Shown one piece after another: positions 8,748 to 17,838 of a stretch of 64,000 bases of DNA. Both the position numbers and the translations under genes were made by a program. The notes under the pieces were generated by a model that saw nothing but the letters and a program-made list of their open reading frames with translations, did not search any database and was not told where the DNA came from. The DNA lies in the NCBI GenBank assembly GCA_020638095.1, contig JACKJF010000003.1, forward strand, positions 1,116,001 through 1,180,000, read 5' to 3'. This DNA is from Hyphomicrobiaceae bacterium (GTDB lineage Bacteria; Pseudomonadota; Alphaproteobacteria; Rhizobiales; Devosiaceae). The first letter of the stretch is position 1, and each line of letters opens with the position of its first letter.

Positions 8748-8950
8748 GGCGGGTCTCCTTACCCTTCCCGGCGGGGCCAATCCCCTTCCGATGACCGTAA
8801 CTTAATGGGACTGAATGTAGAGGTCAACCCCTAAAGCGTACAATTCCGCTTTTTTGGGCATTCTTAGTCGAGACAGGTGAAGGTAACTCGAATCGCCTAT
8901 CCTAGTTCCCCATGCGCGCCGAGCCGGGGACCCTTCAGAGCTATCGGGAA

Positions 8951-9202
8951 ATGGACATGCAGATCCGCGTCTGGTGCGCGGGCTGCCACCGGTCGGTCGT
9001 TCTCGACCTCGACCAGGTCATCGCCCATGCCGGCGCCGCCTATCGCTTCATCGACAATCGCGCCAGGTTCCTTCGCCGCCTGACCTGCAAGGAATGCGGC
9101 GGCCATGCCGGCAGCGAAATGAGCATCACCCCCGCCGCCGTTGCCCGCATCGGCTTCAAATATGGCGATCACGTCGGCCGCTCGCCGCTCAGCCGTTCCT
9201 GA
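8951..9202 (+). CDS. Small zinc-ribbon-like hypothetical protein
   Basis: An 83-residue protein (96 residues if begun at 8912). It has two Cys pairs, CAGC near the N-terminus and CKEC in the middle, spaced as in a structural zinc ribbon, with a basic stretch between them (RARFLRRL). Neither start has a strong ribosome site; 8951 was preferred because a GGGA lies just upstream. Proteins of this style (zinc ribbon, DLDQVIAHAG) occur in alphaproteobacterial phages and islands, but no role is assigned. Confidence 0.4.
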   Translation: MDMQIRVWCAGCHRSVVLDLDQVIAHAGAAYRFIDNRARFLRRLTCKECGGHAGSEMSITPAAVARIGFKYGDHVGRSPLSRS

Positions 9203-9383
9203 CGATGAGGTTCTGAACCTTGGCGCGCATGGCCTCGGGCACGATGTCGAGCGCCAGCAGCTGCTTCAGGAGTGCCAGTTCCGTCTCGGCCCCGGCCACA
9301 GACTGCGCGTCGCCCACGCGCCGCCGCTCGGCGAAGAGCCGCCGCGATTTGATGATGCGCCGGTCCCACTCGGCCGGGCTCAT
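9189..9383 (-). CDS. Small hypothetical protein coupled to a secreted protein
   Basis: A 64-residue, largely helical, charged protein beginning MSPAEWDRRIIKSRRLFAE. The start at 9383 overlaps the stop of the upstream gene (ATGA). A longer reading from 9455 is open but would overlap that gene by 76 bases. It has no membrane segment. Its 3' end overlaps the end of the facing zinc-ribbon gene by 14 bases. Confidence 0.4.
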   Translation of the reverse strand: MSPAEWDRRIIKSRRLFAERRRVGDAQSVAGAETELALLKQLLALDIVPEAMRAKVQNLIVRNG

Positions 9384-9805
9384 TGCCCGCCACTGGGCCC
9401 AATCGTCAGATGCGTGCAATCCGAAAGCTCCATGTCGCTTGGCAGACATTCCCACAGTTCGAAGGCGATTTGATAGCGGGAAAGCGTTTCCTGCAGTCCG
9501 AGGTGATAGTCGAGACAGCGGTTCTCGTCGCGGTCACAGATGGTGATCAGTCCCGGCGTCCTGTCGTTTGCCGCGGCGTAGGCGAGGGCCTGGCCCATAT
9601 CCTGGCGCCAGCGCGACATGAACCCGACCTCGATGGCGAGCTCAGCCGTCAGGCAGTCGGCCCGGCCGTGATAGCTGTCGGTCACCTCGAGTGCCATTCC
9701 GGCGCAGAAGCGCTCTTGAAAGACGCGCTCGCGCGGCAGGTCGCGCGCGAGGGCAGCAGTGCTGGCAAGGGCGAGCGCGGCGATGCCAATAGGAATGAAC
9801 CGCAT
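9380..9805 (-). CDS. Secreted hypothetical protein
   Basis: A 141-residue protein starting MRFIPIGIAALALASTAALARD, a clear cleavable signal peptide with an Ala-x-Ala site near residue 17. The mature part has six Cys residues, spaced in a way that suggests disulfides, for example in RFCAG, ADCLT, ITICDRDENRCLD, WECLP and SDCTH. It is therefore probably periplasmic. I recognise no family. It is first in a two-gene unit with the 64-residue protein downstream. Confidence 0.5.
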   Translation of the reverse strand: MRFIPIGIAALALASTAALARDLPRERVFQERFCAGMALEVTDSYHGRADCLTAELAIEVGFMSRWRQDMGQALAYAAANDRTPGLITICDRDENRCLDYHLGLQETLSRYQIAFELWECLPSDMELSDCTHLTIGPSGGQ

Positions 9806-10013
9806 GGAACCCAGGATGCACCCGCGCGCAGCCGATTTCCAGAACAACTTGAATGCGATCACACCACCCACAGGGCCTGGGACAAGAGCAGAACAAACTC
9901 CACGCTTTTTCCACGGATAGTGGTGCCGGTTCTTGCCATGTTCTGCCGATTTCGTGGGTTCGGCAAGCGACCCCCGGGACGTAGAAAAGAACTGTCTTTT
10001 CCATGCGTTGTGC

Positions 10014-10088
<75 letters not shown>

Positions 10089-10201
10089 GAATTGCGGGCC
10101 AAAGGGGCGGAACGCGCGCCCGGCCAAAGCGGGCCGTTAGTGCCACAGGGTGCAACTGGACGCAAGCGCAAAAACGGCGCTAGAATCACCCGCCGTTTGA
10201 C

Positions 10202-10402
10202 GTGGAATCGCTCGGAAAGTTGCGGGAATTGGCCGAAAACAAACCGGGCGCCAGGCCCACGAAAAAGGAAAGACTTGCCGCCAAACTGCGTGAAAATCTC
10301 CGCCGGCGGAAGGATCAGGCCAAGGAGCGCGGGCTTGATGTCACTGCGGGTCGGCGCGGCGCATTCAAGGCTCTGGATGACTCGGGCGAAAGCAACAAAT
10401 AG
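10202..10402 (+). CDS. Small basic conserved protein upstream of murA
   Basis: A 66-residue, Lys/Arg-rich protein starting with GTG and containing KKERLAAKLRENLRRRKDQAKER. Similar short basic proteins with this KLRxNLRRRK core sit just upstream of murA in many alphaproteobacteria, which supports a real gene even though no strong ribosome site is visible. The charge pattern suggests a nucleic-acid- or ribosome-associated role, but none is established here. Confidence 0.55.
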   Translation: MESLGKLRELAENKPGARPTKKERLAAKLRENLRRRKDQAKERGLDVTAGRRGAFKALDDSGESNK

Positions 10403-10538
10403 TCCCACGGCACTTTTGGGGGTCTTGCACCGGCATGACTTGCCCGGTGCGGGCGGGTGCGATAGGTAGGCGCCGATAATTTCGACGCATTTGGGTTCGA
10501 TCCTTGCTGACCCGACCTGCGCCCGCAAGCGAGAAAAT

Positions 10539-11834
10539 ATGACACAGATTCGTATCTTGGGTGGCAACGCCCTCAGCGGCGAACTGCCCATTTCCGGCGC
10601 GAAAAACGCGGCCCTGCCGCTGATGATCGCGTCGCTTCTGACCGACGAAACCCTGACGCTGCGCAACGTGCCGCGCCTGGCTGACGTGCGTCAGCTCGAA
10701 CTCATTCTTGCCAACCACGGCGCCGAGATCGTGACCCTTTCGAACGGCGAGCACGGCGCGGGCCAGACCATTTCGTTCACCACCAAAACGATCAAGGATA
10801 CCTGCGCGCCCTATGAACTGGTCTCGGCCATGCGCGCGAGTTTCTGGGTGATCGGGCCTTTGCTGGCCCGCGAGCATGAAGCGCGCGTATCGCTGCCCGG
10901 TGGTTGCGCCATCGGCACAAGGCCGGTCGACTTCTACCTGGATGGGCTCAGTGCCCTTGGTGCCCAGATCGAGATCGACGAAGGTTATGTCGTCGCCCGC
11001 GTGCCTCATGGCCGGCTGGTCGGTAACAAGGTCCGCTTTCCCCGTGTCTCCGTCGGGGCGACCCATGTTGTCATGATGGCTGCGACCCTCGCCGAGGGCA
11101 CGACCATCATCGAGAACGCCGCCCAGGAACCCGAAATCGGCAACCTCGCCGAATGCCTCAACGCGATGGGCGCGAAGATTTCGGGAATCGGCACAAACCG
11201 GCTGATCATCGAAGGCGTCGACCGACTGCACGGCGCGACTTTCGACGTTCTGCCCGACCGCATCGAAACCGGCACCTACGCCATGGCTGCGGCAATGACC
11301 GGCGGCAATGTGCTGTTGCGCAATGCCCGCGCCGAGACGCTGAGGGCCGCCCTCGACATTCTCGAACATGTCGGCGCCGAGATTTCGGAAGCCCCGGACG
11401 GGGTTCGCGTATCCGGTCCGACGGATTTCATCCGGCCGGTCGATGTCGAAACCCAGCCCTTTCCCGGGTTCCCGACAGACCTTCAGGCACAGTTCATGGC
11501 TCTGATGACAAGGGCGCGCGGCATCTCCAAGATCCGCGAGACCATCTTCGAAAACCGTTTCATGCACGTCGCCGAGCTTGCCCGCTTTGGCGCGCACATT
11601 TCGATCGACGGTCAGGTCGCGACCGTACGCGGTGTCGAAGATCTCAGGGGCGCTCAGGTCATGGCGACCGATCTTCGCGCCTCGGTTTCGCTCGTTATCG
11701 CCGGCCTTGCGGCGCGGGGTGAGACCATCGTCAATCGCATCTACCACCTCGATCGCGGTTTCGAACGGCTCGAGGAAAAACTCTCCGCTTGTGGCGCTTC
11801 CGTTGAACGGATCGGTGCAGCGCACGCAGACTGA
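10539..11834 (+). CDS. murA: UDP-N-acetylglucosamine 1-carboxyvinyltransferase
   Basis: MurA transfers enolpyruvate from phosphoenolpyruvate to UDP-GlcNAc, the first committed step of peptidoglycan synthesis, in the cytoplasm. The protein has 431 residues, the normal family length. It begins [21 protein letters not shown] and contains the signature GAKNAALP. Cys123 in [13 protein letters not shown] is the expected active-site cysteine (fosfomycin target). The start at 10539 was chosen because the family begins at this point; an in-frame ATG 48 bases upstream adds non-family sequence. It is followed by a DUF2948 gene and hisD, as in other Hyphomicrobiales. Confidence 0.97.
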   Translation: MTQIRILGGNALSGELPISGAKNAALPLMIASLLTDETLTLRNVPRLADVRQLELILANHGAEIVTLSNGEHGAGQTISFTTKTIKDTCAPYELVSAMRASFWVIGPLLAREHEARVSLPGGCAIGTRPVDFYLDGLSALGAQIEIDEGYVVARVPHGRLVGNKVRFPRVSVGATHVVMMAATLAEGTTIIENAAQEPEIGNLAECLNAMGAKISGIGTNRLIIEGVDRLHGATFDVLPDRIETGTYAMAAAMTGGNVLLRNARAETLRAALDILEHVGAEISEAPDGVRVSGPTDFIRPVDVETQPFPGFPTDLQAQFMALMTRARGISKIRETIFENRFMHVAELARFGAHISIDGQVATVRGVEDLRGAQVMATDLRASVSLVIAGLAARGETIVNRIYHLDRGFERLEEKLSACGASVERIGAAHAD

Positions 11835-11894
11835 CCCTTGCATCAACCGCTCGCCGCCCCACATGAGGCGGAACCCAAATGAACGGAAACCTCG

Positions 11895-12320
11895 ATGCCT
11901 GACCTGAAACTGCTCGCGCTCGATGCCGAAGACCTCGATGTCATCTCCGCCTTTACCCAGGACGCAGTCGTTCGGGTTGAAGACGTCGGCTTCGCCAAAG
12001 GCGACCGGCGCTTTGCGCTTCTGATGAACCGCTATTGCTGGGAAGATGGGGCGGGGGCCCGCAAGGGTGTGCGCCGCCGGACCGCGCTGCGCTTCGAAAA
12101 CGTCAGGGACATCGCCTCAAGGGGCATCAACCTCAATGCGCGCGACGGCGTGCTCGAACTTCTCACCATGACCTTTGAGCCGACCGCCGAGCCGGAAGGC
12201 AAAATCACCTTGACCTTTTCGGGTGGCGGGGAGATTGAGCTTCAGGTCGAGTGCCTCGAGGCGCGGCTTCACGATCTGGGGGCGGCCTGGGCGGCGGCGG
12301 CCACACCCAAGCACGATTGA
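11895..12320 (+). CDS. DUF2948 family protein
   Basis: A 141-residue protein beginning MPDLKLLALDAEDLDVISAFTQ with the RFALLMNRYCWE core of the DUF2948 family. This uncharacterised alphaproteobacterial family is found between murA and hisD. There is no membrane segment, and the sequence suggests a compact beta-rich fold. It is co-directional with its neighbours, 60 bases after murA and 24 bases before hisD. The function is unknown. Confidence 0.85.
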   Translation: MPDLKLLALDAEDLDVISAFTQDAVVRVEDVGFAKGDRRFALLMNRYCWEDGAGARKGVRRRTALRFENVRDIASRGINLNARDGVLELLTMTFEPTAEPEGKITLTFSGGGEIELQVECLEARLHDLGAAWAAAATPKHD

Positions 12321-12344
12321 TTTGGCCGGGGGGCGCAACCGTCA

Positions 12345-13643
12345 GTGACCTTTTTTCTTTCGAGTAGTGACGCCGATTTCGAGTCCCGGTTCGAGGCGCT
12401 GCTTTCCGCCAAGCGCGAGACCAGCCAGGAAGTCGACGACACCGTCAAGGCAATCATTGCCGACGTGCGCGCCCGCGGCGACAAGGCCCTGATCGACTAC
12501 ACGTCCCGTTTTGACCGGATGGAGATCGATGCTGCAGGTCTGCGCATCGATGCGGCGACGGTCGACCGCGAAGCGGCAAAGGTCCCGGCCAACGTGATGG
12601 CGGCACTCGAAACCGCCCATGATCGCATCGCTGCCCACCACGCCAAACAGCGTCCCGCCGATCACATCTATACCGACGCGCTGGGCGTCAAACTCGGCAC
12701 GCGCTGGACCCCGGTCGATGCGGTCGGACTCTACGTGCCGGGCGGTCTTGCCTCCTATCCGTCCTCGGTGCTGATGAACGCGGTGCCCGCCAAGGTCGCA
12801 GGGGTCGAACGGCTTGCCATGGTCGTGCCGACGCCTGATGGCATCATCAACCCCACCGTCATGGCGGCGGCGAAACTGGCCGGGGTCACCGAAATCTATC
12901 GCGTCGGCGGCGCCCAGGCGATTGCCGCGCTTGCCTTCGGGACCGAAACGATTGCGCCGGTTGCCAAGATCGTTGGGCCGGGTAACGCCTACGTCGCGGC
13001 CGCCAAGCGCCAGGTCTTCGGCACCGTCGGCATCGACATGATTGCCGGACCATCCGAAGTCATCGTCATCGCCGACGAGACAGCCAATCCCGCCTGGGTT
13101 GCGGCCGATCTTCTCGCCCAAGCCGAACACGGTGCCGGAGCTCAATCAGTTGCCATCACCACGAGCCGGCACCTCGCCGACGCGGTTGCAGAAGAAGTCG
13201 AGGCGCAGCTCAAGACACTTCGGCGCGGCGAAATCGCCGCCGAGGGCTGGCGCGATTTCGGCGCCATCATCACCGTGCGCGATCTTGGTGAGGCCATGGA
13301 GCTCTCCAACCGCTTCGCACCCGAACATCTTGAATTGGCGGTCGAGGATCCAGAGGCGCTTCTGCCGCTGGTCCGGCATGCGGGCGCGATCTTTCTCGGC
13401 CACCACACGCCCGAGGCGGTGGGCGATTATGTGGGCGGCTCAAACCACGTGCTCCCCACGGCCCGCTCAGCCCGCTTCGCTTCGGGGCTAGGCACCATTG
13501 ACTTCATGAAGCGCACATCGCTTCTCGGCCTGACCCCGGACGCGCTCGCCGCCCTGGCCAAACCGACCATCACCCTGGCCGAGTCCGAAGACCTTCAGGC
13601 ACATGGACGCTCGGTCAGTGTCAGGATAAATCTCGGGGCATGA
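12345..13643 (+). CDS. hisD: Histidinol dehydrogenase
   Basis: HisD oxidises L-histidinol to L-histidine in two NAD-dependent steps with zinc. The protein has 432 residues, the usual length, starting at GTG 12345. It has the family blocks YVPGGLASYPSSVLMNAVPA, GGAQAIAALAFGTE, KIVGPGNAYVAAAK, DMIAGPSEV and LLAQAEHG; the last contains zinc- and substrate-binding Gln and His residues. The C-terminal VGDYVGGSNHVLPT block is also present. The stop overlaps the next start (ATGA), so it is translationally coupled to the fused UPF0262-phosphatase gene. Confidence 0.97.
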   Translation: MTFFLSSSDADFESRFEALLSAKRETSQEVDDTVKAIIADVRARGDKALIDYTSRFDRMEIDAAGLRIDAATVDREAAKVPANVMAALETAHDRIAAHHAKQRPADHIYTDALGVKLGTRWTPVDAVGLYVPGGLASYPSSVLMNAVPAKVAGVERLAMVVPTPDGIINPTVMAAAKLAGVTEIYRVGGAQAIAALAFGTETIAPVAKIVGPGNAYVAAAKRQVFGTVGIDMIAGPSEVIVIADETANPAWVAADLLAQAEHGAGAQSVAITTSRHLADAVAEEVEAQLKTLRRGEIAAEGWRDFGAIITVRDLGEAMELSNRFAPEHLELAVEDPEALLPLVRHAGAIFLGHHTPEAVGDYVGGSNHVLPTARSARFASGLGTIDFMKRTSLLGLTPDALAALAKPTITLAESEDLQAHGRSVSVRINLGA

Positions 13644-14602
13644 CCCTCGACGTTCCTTTCGATCCTGAGACCGACCGCGTTCTCGCGGTGACGCTCGATC
13701 CGAACACCATCATTTCGACCGACCCGGACGAAGTGCATGAATGGCGCGTCGCCATTTACGACCTGCTGCAGGACAATGCCTTCCGGCCCGCCCGCGTCGA
13801 GGCGGATGGACCCTACGCGCTCCACATCTCGATTTCGGGCTCGACCATTCTCTTTGACGTGCGCCGCGCTGAAACCTACGAGCCGATCGTCGCGCACTAT
13901 CTGTCTCTCAACCCGTTCCGCGAGCTGATCCGGGATTATTTTCGCATACGCGATTCCTATTACGAGGCGATCAAATCGGGCTCGCATTTCCAGATCGAGG
14001 CGGTCGACATGGGCCGGCGCGGCCTTCACAACGACGCGGCCGAAACCCTGCGCCAGCGCCTCAGGAACAAGATCGACATCGACGTCAACACGGCGCGCCG
14101 CCTGTTCACCCTCATCTGCGCCATCCAGCCCTATGCCAAGCGTCTCGATGCGCACGAAAGCGGCCTGCCGACGGTGCTCTTCGTCTGTTCGATGAATTCG
14201 GTCCGGTCGCCGATGGCGGCGGCTCTCGCACGCCGGCAGTTTCCCGGCAAGCTGATCGCCCGCTCCGCCGGCGCGCGTTCGGGCAAGGCCGACGCAATGG
14301 TGCAGTCGGTCATGGAACCGCTCGGCATCGACATGTCGGTCCACACCCCGCATACGATGGATGAACTGGTCCGCACCCATTTCGATCTCGTCATCACCTT
14401 GTCAGACGAGGCCGAAAACGCCGTCGCAGACCGTGACCTTGACGCGGACGCGGTCGAGCACTGGCAGGTCGAGGACCCGACCGAGCTCGAAGGCAACCGC
14501 GATACGCGTCTCGCCGCCTATGCCGGGCTGAGAGACCACTTGTCGCGCCTCATCAGGCAGCGTATGGACGCGCTCATTGCAAACGGTTCACAATCCACTT
14601 GA
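13640..14602 (+). CDS. Fusion of UPF0262 protein and low-molecular-weight protein-tyrosine-phosphatase-like domain
   Basis: A single 320-residue frame. Residues 1-172 are UPF0262 (LFDVRRAETYEPIVAHYLSLNPFRELIRDYFRI). Residues 175-320 are a low-molecular-weight phosphatase / arsenate-reductase-type domain. Its P-loop is CSMNSVRS (Cys183, Arg189), and the later EDPT contains the likely general-acid Asp. In other Hyphomicrobiales these are two adjacent genes after hisD; here no stop or new start separates them. The join is smooth (AIQPYAKRLDAHESGLPTVLFVC). Substrates of neither domain are known in this setting. Coupled to hisD by ATGA. Confidence 0.85.
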   Translation: MTLDVPFDPETDRVLAVTLDPNTIISTDPDEVHEWRVAIYDLLQDNAFRPARVEADGPYALHISISGSTILFDVRRAETYEPIVAHYLSLNPFRELIRDYFRIRDSYYEAIKSGSHFQIEAVDMGRRGLHNDAAETLRQRLRNKIDIDVNTARRLFTLICAIQPYAKRLDAHESGLPTVLFVCSMNSVRSPMAAALARRQFPGKLIARSAGARSGKADAMVQSVMEPLGIDMSVHTPHTMDELVRTHFDLVITLSDEAENAVADRDLDADAVEHWQVEDPTELEGNRDTRLAAYAGLRDHLSRLIRQRMDALIANGSQST

Positions 14603-14669
14603 ATTGGGATAGTTTGCGCCCAAATTTGAGCCGGGCGGGCGCCAGGCGCCCGGTTTATCAGGAGAAAGA

Positions 14670-14888
14670 ATGGCCAAAGAAGAACTGCTCGAATTTCCGG
14701 GCACGATCGCTGAACTATTGCCGAATGCGACCTTCCGCGTGAAGCTCGAAAACGGACATGAAATCATTGCTCACACGTCGGGCCGCATGCGCAAGAACCG
14801 CATCCGCGTTCTCGTGGGCGACAAGGTCGTGGTCGAGATGACCCCCTACGACCTCACCAAAGGCCGGATCACCTTCCGGCACCGCTAA
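14670..14888 (+). CDS. infA: Translation initiation factor IF-1
   Basis: A 72-residue protein that is a complete S1/OB-fold IF-1: [60 protein letters not shown]. It binds the 30S A site and assists initiation. An AGGAGAAAGA ribosome site precedes the ATG. It lies 67 bases after the fusion gene and before maf, the standard order in this group. Confidence 0.98.
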   Translation: MAKEELLEFPGTIAELLPNATFRVKLENGHEIIAHTSGRMRKNRIRVLVGDKVVVEMTPYDLTKGRITFRHR

Positions 14889-14917
14889 GCCTAAGCCCGT
14901 TCCTTCAAGGCAGCACA

Positions 14918-15556
14918 ATGGCCACCCGTCCCGATCTCATTCTGGCATCCGCCTCGCCCCGGCGACTGGCGCTGCTCAATCAGATCGGCGTCGAGCCGGA
15001 ACACCTGATTCCGGCCCACATCGATGAATCGCCGGACCGCAACGAACTGCCGCGCAAGCTCGCCCAGCGCCTGGCCGAGTCCAAGGCTCTGGCGGCGCAA
15101 CTGCGCGCCCGTCAGGCGGGCCTTGCCGAGAATGCCATCGTTCTAGCCGCCGACACGGTCGTCGCAGTGGGGCGGCGCATCCTGCCCAAGGCGGAGATGA
15201 TGGAAGAGGCATCCGCCTGCATTCGTCTGCTCTCCGGTCGCGCCCACAAGGTCTTTACCGGCGTCGCCCTGATCACGCCGGGCGGGCAGATGCGCCGCAG
15301 GCTGGTTGAAACCCGCGTGCGTTTCAAGCGGTTGTCGTCCAAGGAAATCGAGGCCTATCTCGCGAGCGCCGAGTGGCGTGACAAGGCGGGCGGCTACGCC
15401 ATTCAGGGCATCGCCGGCGCTTTCGTGCAAAAGCTCAGCGGCTCCTATCACGCCGTCATGGGCCTCCCGCTCTACGAAACGGTCAGCCTTCTCGAATCGG
15501 CCGGCTATCCCGTTCGTTTCAACTGGCTCAACCAGGCCACCACCTCCGGCGTCTGA
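14918..15556 (+). CDS. maf: Maf-family nucleoside triphosphate pyrophosphatase
   Basis: A 212-residue cytosolic Maf protein. Maf enzymes hydrolyse non-canonical or excess nucleoside triphosphates to monophosphates. It has the N-terminal [12 protein letters not shown] motif, an ESKA motif, AADTVV with the catalytic Asp, and the C-terminal [31 protein letters not shown] block. It is 29 bases after infA and two bases before yacG. Whether it favours dTTP/UTP or 7-methyl-GTP cannot be read safely from the sequence. Confidence 0.93.
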   Translation: MATRPDLILASASPRRLALLNQIGVEPEHLIPAHIDESPDRNELPRKLAQRLAESKALAAQLRARQAGLAENAIVLAADTVVAVGRRILPKAEMMEEASACIRLLSGRAHKVFTGVALITPGGQMRRRLVETRVRFKRLSSKEIEAYLASAEWRDKAGGYAIQGIAGAFVQKLSGSYHAVMGLPLYETVSLLESAGYPVRFNWLNQATTSGV

Positions 15557-15557
15557 G

Positions 15558-15794
15558 ATGGCGGCCGACAGCAACGTCACGCGCCTTCGGCCCACGCGCC
15601 CCTGTCCGATTTGCAAAAAACCATCGGCGCAGAAGTTCCACCCGTTCTGCTCGGCCCGTTGCGCCGACGTCGATCTCAATCGTTGGCTGAGCGGCACTTA
15701 CGTCATCGCCGGCCGCGACAAGGAGGACGGTGAAGACGAAAACTGGGGCGAAGAGGATAGCGCCTCCGCTGTGCCGGACCCCTCCGAAGACTGA
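15558..15794 (+). CDS. yacG: DNA gyrase inhibitor YacG, zinc-binding
   Basis: A 78-residue protein with the YacG four-cysteine zinc site [20 protein letters not shown] and the following [16 protein letters not shown] motif. E. coli YacG binds the GyrB C-terminal domain and inhibits gyrase. The acidic C-terminal tail ([13 protein letters not shown]) is typical. The start directly follows the maf stop, and the frame ends eight bases before the next gene. Confidence 0.93.
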   Translation: MAADSNVTRLRPTRPCPICKKPSAQKFHPFCSARCADVDLNRWLSGTYVIAGRDKEDGEDENWGEEDSASAVPDPSED

Positions 15795-15801
15795 GCGGGT
15801 C

Positions 15802-16338
15802 ATGTCCGGTCAAGGAGCAATCCCCGTCGTCGACCTCGAAAGTTTGCGCGCGCTGACTGGCTGGGCCGCCGCCTGCGCGGACGAGGCGCTTCACCTGTTC
15901 GAATTGGTTGCGCCCCGCGATGGCCGTCCCCGCGAAGCCATCGCCGCCGCTCGCCGGTTTGCCGATGGCGGCGGCCGCGACAACCGGCTGCGAAAGGCGG
16001 CGCTCGACGCTTTTCGCGCCGCAAACGAAACGAGCCAGCCATCCGCATCTGCCGCAGCCCATGCCGCGTCTGCCGCCGCAGGTTCGGCGTTCCTCCACCC
16101 GCTGGCCGACGGCCAGCAGGTCAAACACATCCTCGGCGCTGTTGCCTTTGCCACGCTGGCGCTTGAATCTCAGGACGCAACGCCGGCATTCGCCGCACTG
16201 AAACGGGCGATTGACGAGGCGCCGCCCGAGGTTGCGGCCCTGCTTGCGCAATATCCGCCCTGCGCCCCGGTCAAAGGCCGGTTGGGAGAGATTCTCGCCG
16301 AACTTGATACCCGGTTGCGACAGCCACGAATCGATTGA
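15802..16338 (+). CDS. Imm-5-like putative immunity protein
   Basis: A 178-residue, alanine-rich alpha-helical protein. The N-terminal segment LRALTGWAAACADEALHLFELVAPRDGRPREAIAAARRF, followed by KAALDAF and later AAGSAFLHPLADGQQVKHILGA, matches the pattern of the Imm-5-like domain annotated as putative immunity in toxin studies. No polymorphic toxin is visible nearby, so an immunity role is unproven. An upstream in-frame ATG would overlap yacG, so the ATG at 15802 was chosen. It sits in a place where Hyphomicrobiales normally go straight from yacG to tRNA-Phe. Confidence 0.6.
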   Translation: MSGQGAIPVVDLESLRALTGWAAACADEALHLFELVAPRDGRPREAIAAARRFADGGGRDNRLRKAALDAFRAANETSQPSASAAAHAASAAAGSAFLHPLADGQQVKHILGAVAFATLALESQDATPAFAALKRAIDEAPPEVAALLAQYPPCAPVKGRLGEILAELDTRLRQPRID

Positions 16339-16421
16339 GGCCGGTCTCCCACGATGTCGCCGTGGGCCCGCTCCCGTGACTGTGACTGGACAAGGCCGGC
16401 TTTGGTCACAAAGATCGCACC

Positions 16422-17729
16422 ATGAAACGCTGGTTGGCCTGCATCGTTGTTCTGATCCTGCCCGTTATTGCCGCGGCGGGGCAGGAATTCACCTACAACA
16501 CCGAAAATGCATTCCGTCTGCCGCGCAGCGACATCAATTCCGCGCTGCTCGCCGAGTTCAACTATGGTCGCGGTCTGTTTGATTATACCTGGCATCCGGT
16601 CGAGGCGCTGAACGGCATCGGGCGTGGATTTGGGCCGCTGGTCAGCGCCAGCTCCTGTGCCGCTTGCCATGTGCGTGATGGACGCGGTCAGCCACCCGAA
16701 GAAGGAACGGCCCTGCTCGAAGGGCTGATCCTGCTCATTGCCGATCAGGCCGGCAATCCCGATCCCGTTTACGGACATCAGCTGAGCGATAAGGCCGTCG
16801 AGGGCGTGAAACCTGAAGCTCAGGTTATGACCCACTGGCAGTTGAGCCACCTTGCCTTGCCGGATGGCACCAGCGTTGAGCTGCGCCGGCCCGAATTTTC
16901 ACTCGTCGATCTTGGCTACGGACCGTTGGCGCCGCAGAGCGTGCTTTCGCCACGCCTTGCGCCGCCACTGATTGGCCTTGGTCTTCTGGCGGAGGTTCCC
17001 GACCAGGTGCTCGAGGCCATGGCTGATCCGAACGACGCCAACGGCGACGGCATTTCCGGCCGCATCAACTGGCTGGACGGGGAGGGTGGCAAGGTGCCCG
17101 GCCGTTTCGGCTGGAAGGCCAACATTCAAACCATCCGCGAACAGGTCCAGCGCGCAGCGGCAACAGACCTTGGGTTCACCAGCGCCCTGTTCCCCGATCG
17201 CTATCTGCCCTGTACCAAGGCCGAGACCGAATGCCGCGCGGTCGCCGACCTGCAGGACGGTGCCGGTGATCCGGATTTCGACGCCAACACGGTGCGGATC
17301 TTCACCATCTACGCATCGAGCCTCAGCGTGCCGCCCCGCATCGGCGCCGACAGTCCCTCTGCAATGGCCGGCGAAGGGTTATTCACGACCATCGGTTGTG
17401 CAGCGTGCCACTCCCCATCGCTCGAAACCACCGACGGCACGATCCATCCCTATACCGACCTGCTTCTGCACGATCTGGGCGATGGCCTTGCCGATGGTCC
17501 GCCTATGGGCGATGCGACCCCGGCCGAATGGCGCACCCCGCCGCTCTGGGGCATCGGCCGCACCGAACAGGTCAGCTACGGCACCTGGTTCCTTCATGAT
17601 GGCCGTGCGCGGTCGCTGCTCGAGGCCATACTCTGGCATGGCGGTGAAGCCGAAGAATCGCGCGACGCCTTCGCCGCGCTTCCCGCCGATGCGCGCGGTC
17701 AGTTGATCGCGTTTCTCGAAAGTCTCTGA
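16422..17729 (+). CDS. Di-heme c-type cytochrome oxidoreductase (DUF1111/DiHOR family), periplasmic
   Basis: A 435-residue protein with a signal peptide (MKRWLACIVVLILPVIAAAG) and two CxxCH heme-c motifs: CAACH at residues 79-83 and again at 326-330. Between them lies DPNDANGDGISGRINW, a calcium-loop-like stretch found in this family. The C-terminal block WRTPPLWGIGR ... FLHDGRARSLLEAILWHGGEA is typical of di-heme oxidoreductases related to MauG and cytochrome c peroxidases. It should act in the periplasm in an electron-transfer or peroxidase-like reaction; the substrate is not known. No partner gene adjoins it. Confidence 0.85.
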   Translation: MKRWLACIVVLILPVIAAAGQEFTYNTENAFRLPRSDINSALLAEFNYGRGLFDYTWHPVEALNGIGRGFGPLVSASSCAACHVRDGRGQPPEEGTALLEGLILLIADQAGNPDPVYGHQLSDKAVEGVKPEAQVMTHWQLSHLALPDGTSVELRRPEFSLVDLGYGPLAPQSVLSPRLAPPLIGLGLLAEVPDQVLEAMADPNDANGDGISGRINWLDGEGGKVPGRFGWKANIQTIREQVQRAAATDLGFTSALFPDRYLPCTKAETECRAVADLQDGAGDPDFDANTVRIFTIYASSLSVPPRIGADSPSAMAGEGLFTTIGCAACHSPSLETTDGTIHPYTDLLLHDLGDGLADGPPMGDATPAEWRTPPLWGIGRTEQVSYGTWFLHDGRARSLLEAILWHGGEAEESRDAFAALPADARGQLIAFLESL

Positions 17730-17838
17730 ATGCGGGCGCCGGTGCGTTTCGAGGCGAAGTAGACTCCCGTTCGCCGCTTCGGAAACGAGACAAACAAGGG
17801 CAGGCTTCAGGTTCTGATTCCATCAAAACCTTAAAACC

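Noticed and set aside
9984..10001. Terminator after tRNA-Thr
   Set aside because: GAAAAGA/TCTTTTC can pair, but the stem is AT-rich and no T run follows on the reverse strand, so support is too weak.
10365..11864. Long reverse-strand open frame of 499 residues
   Set aside because: It lies opposite murA, a clear family member, and has the His/Asp/Arg-rich composition of an antisense shadow frame.
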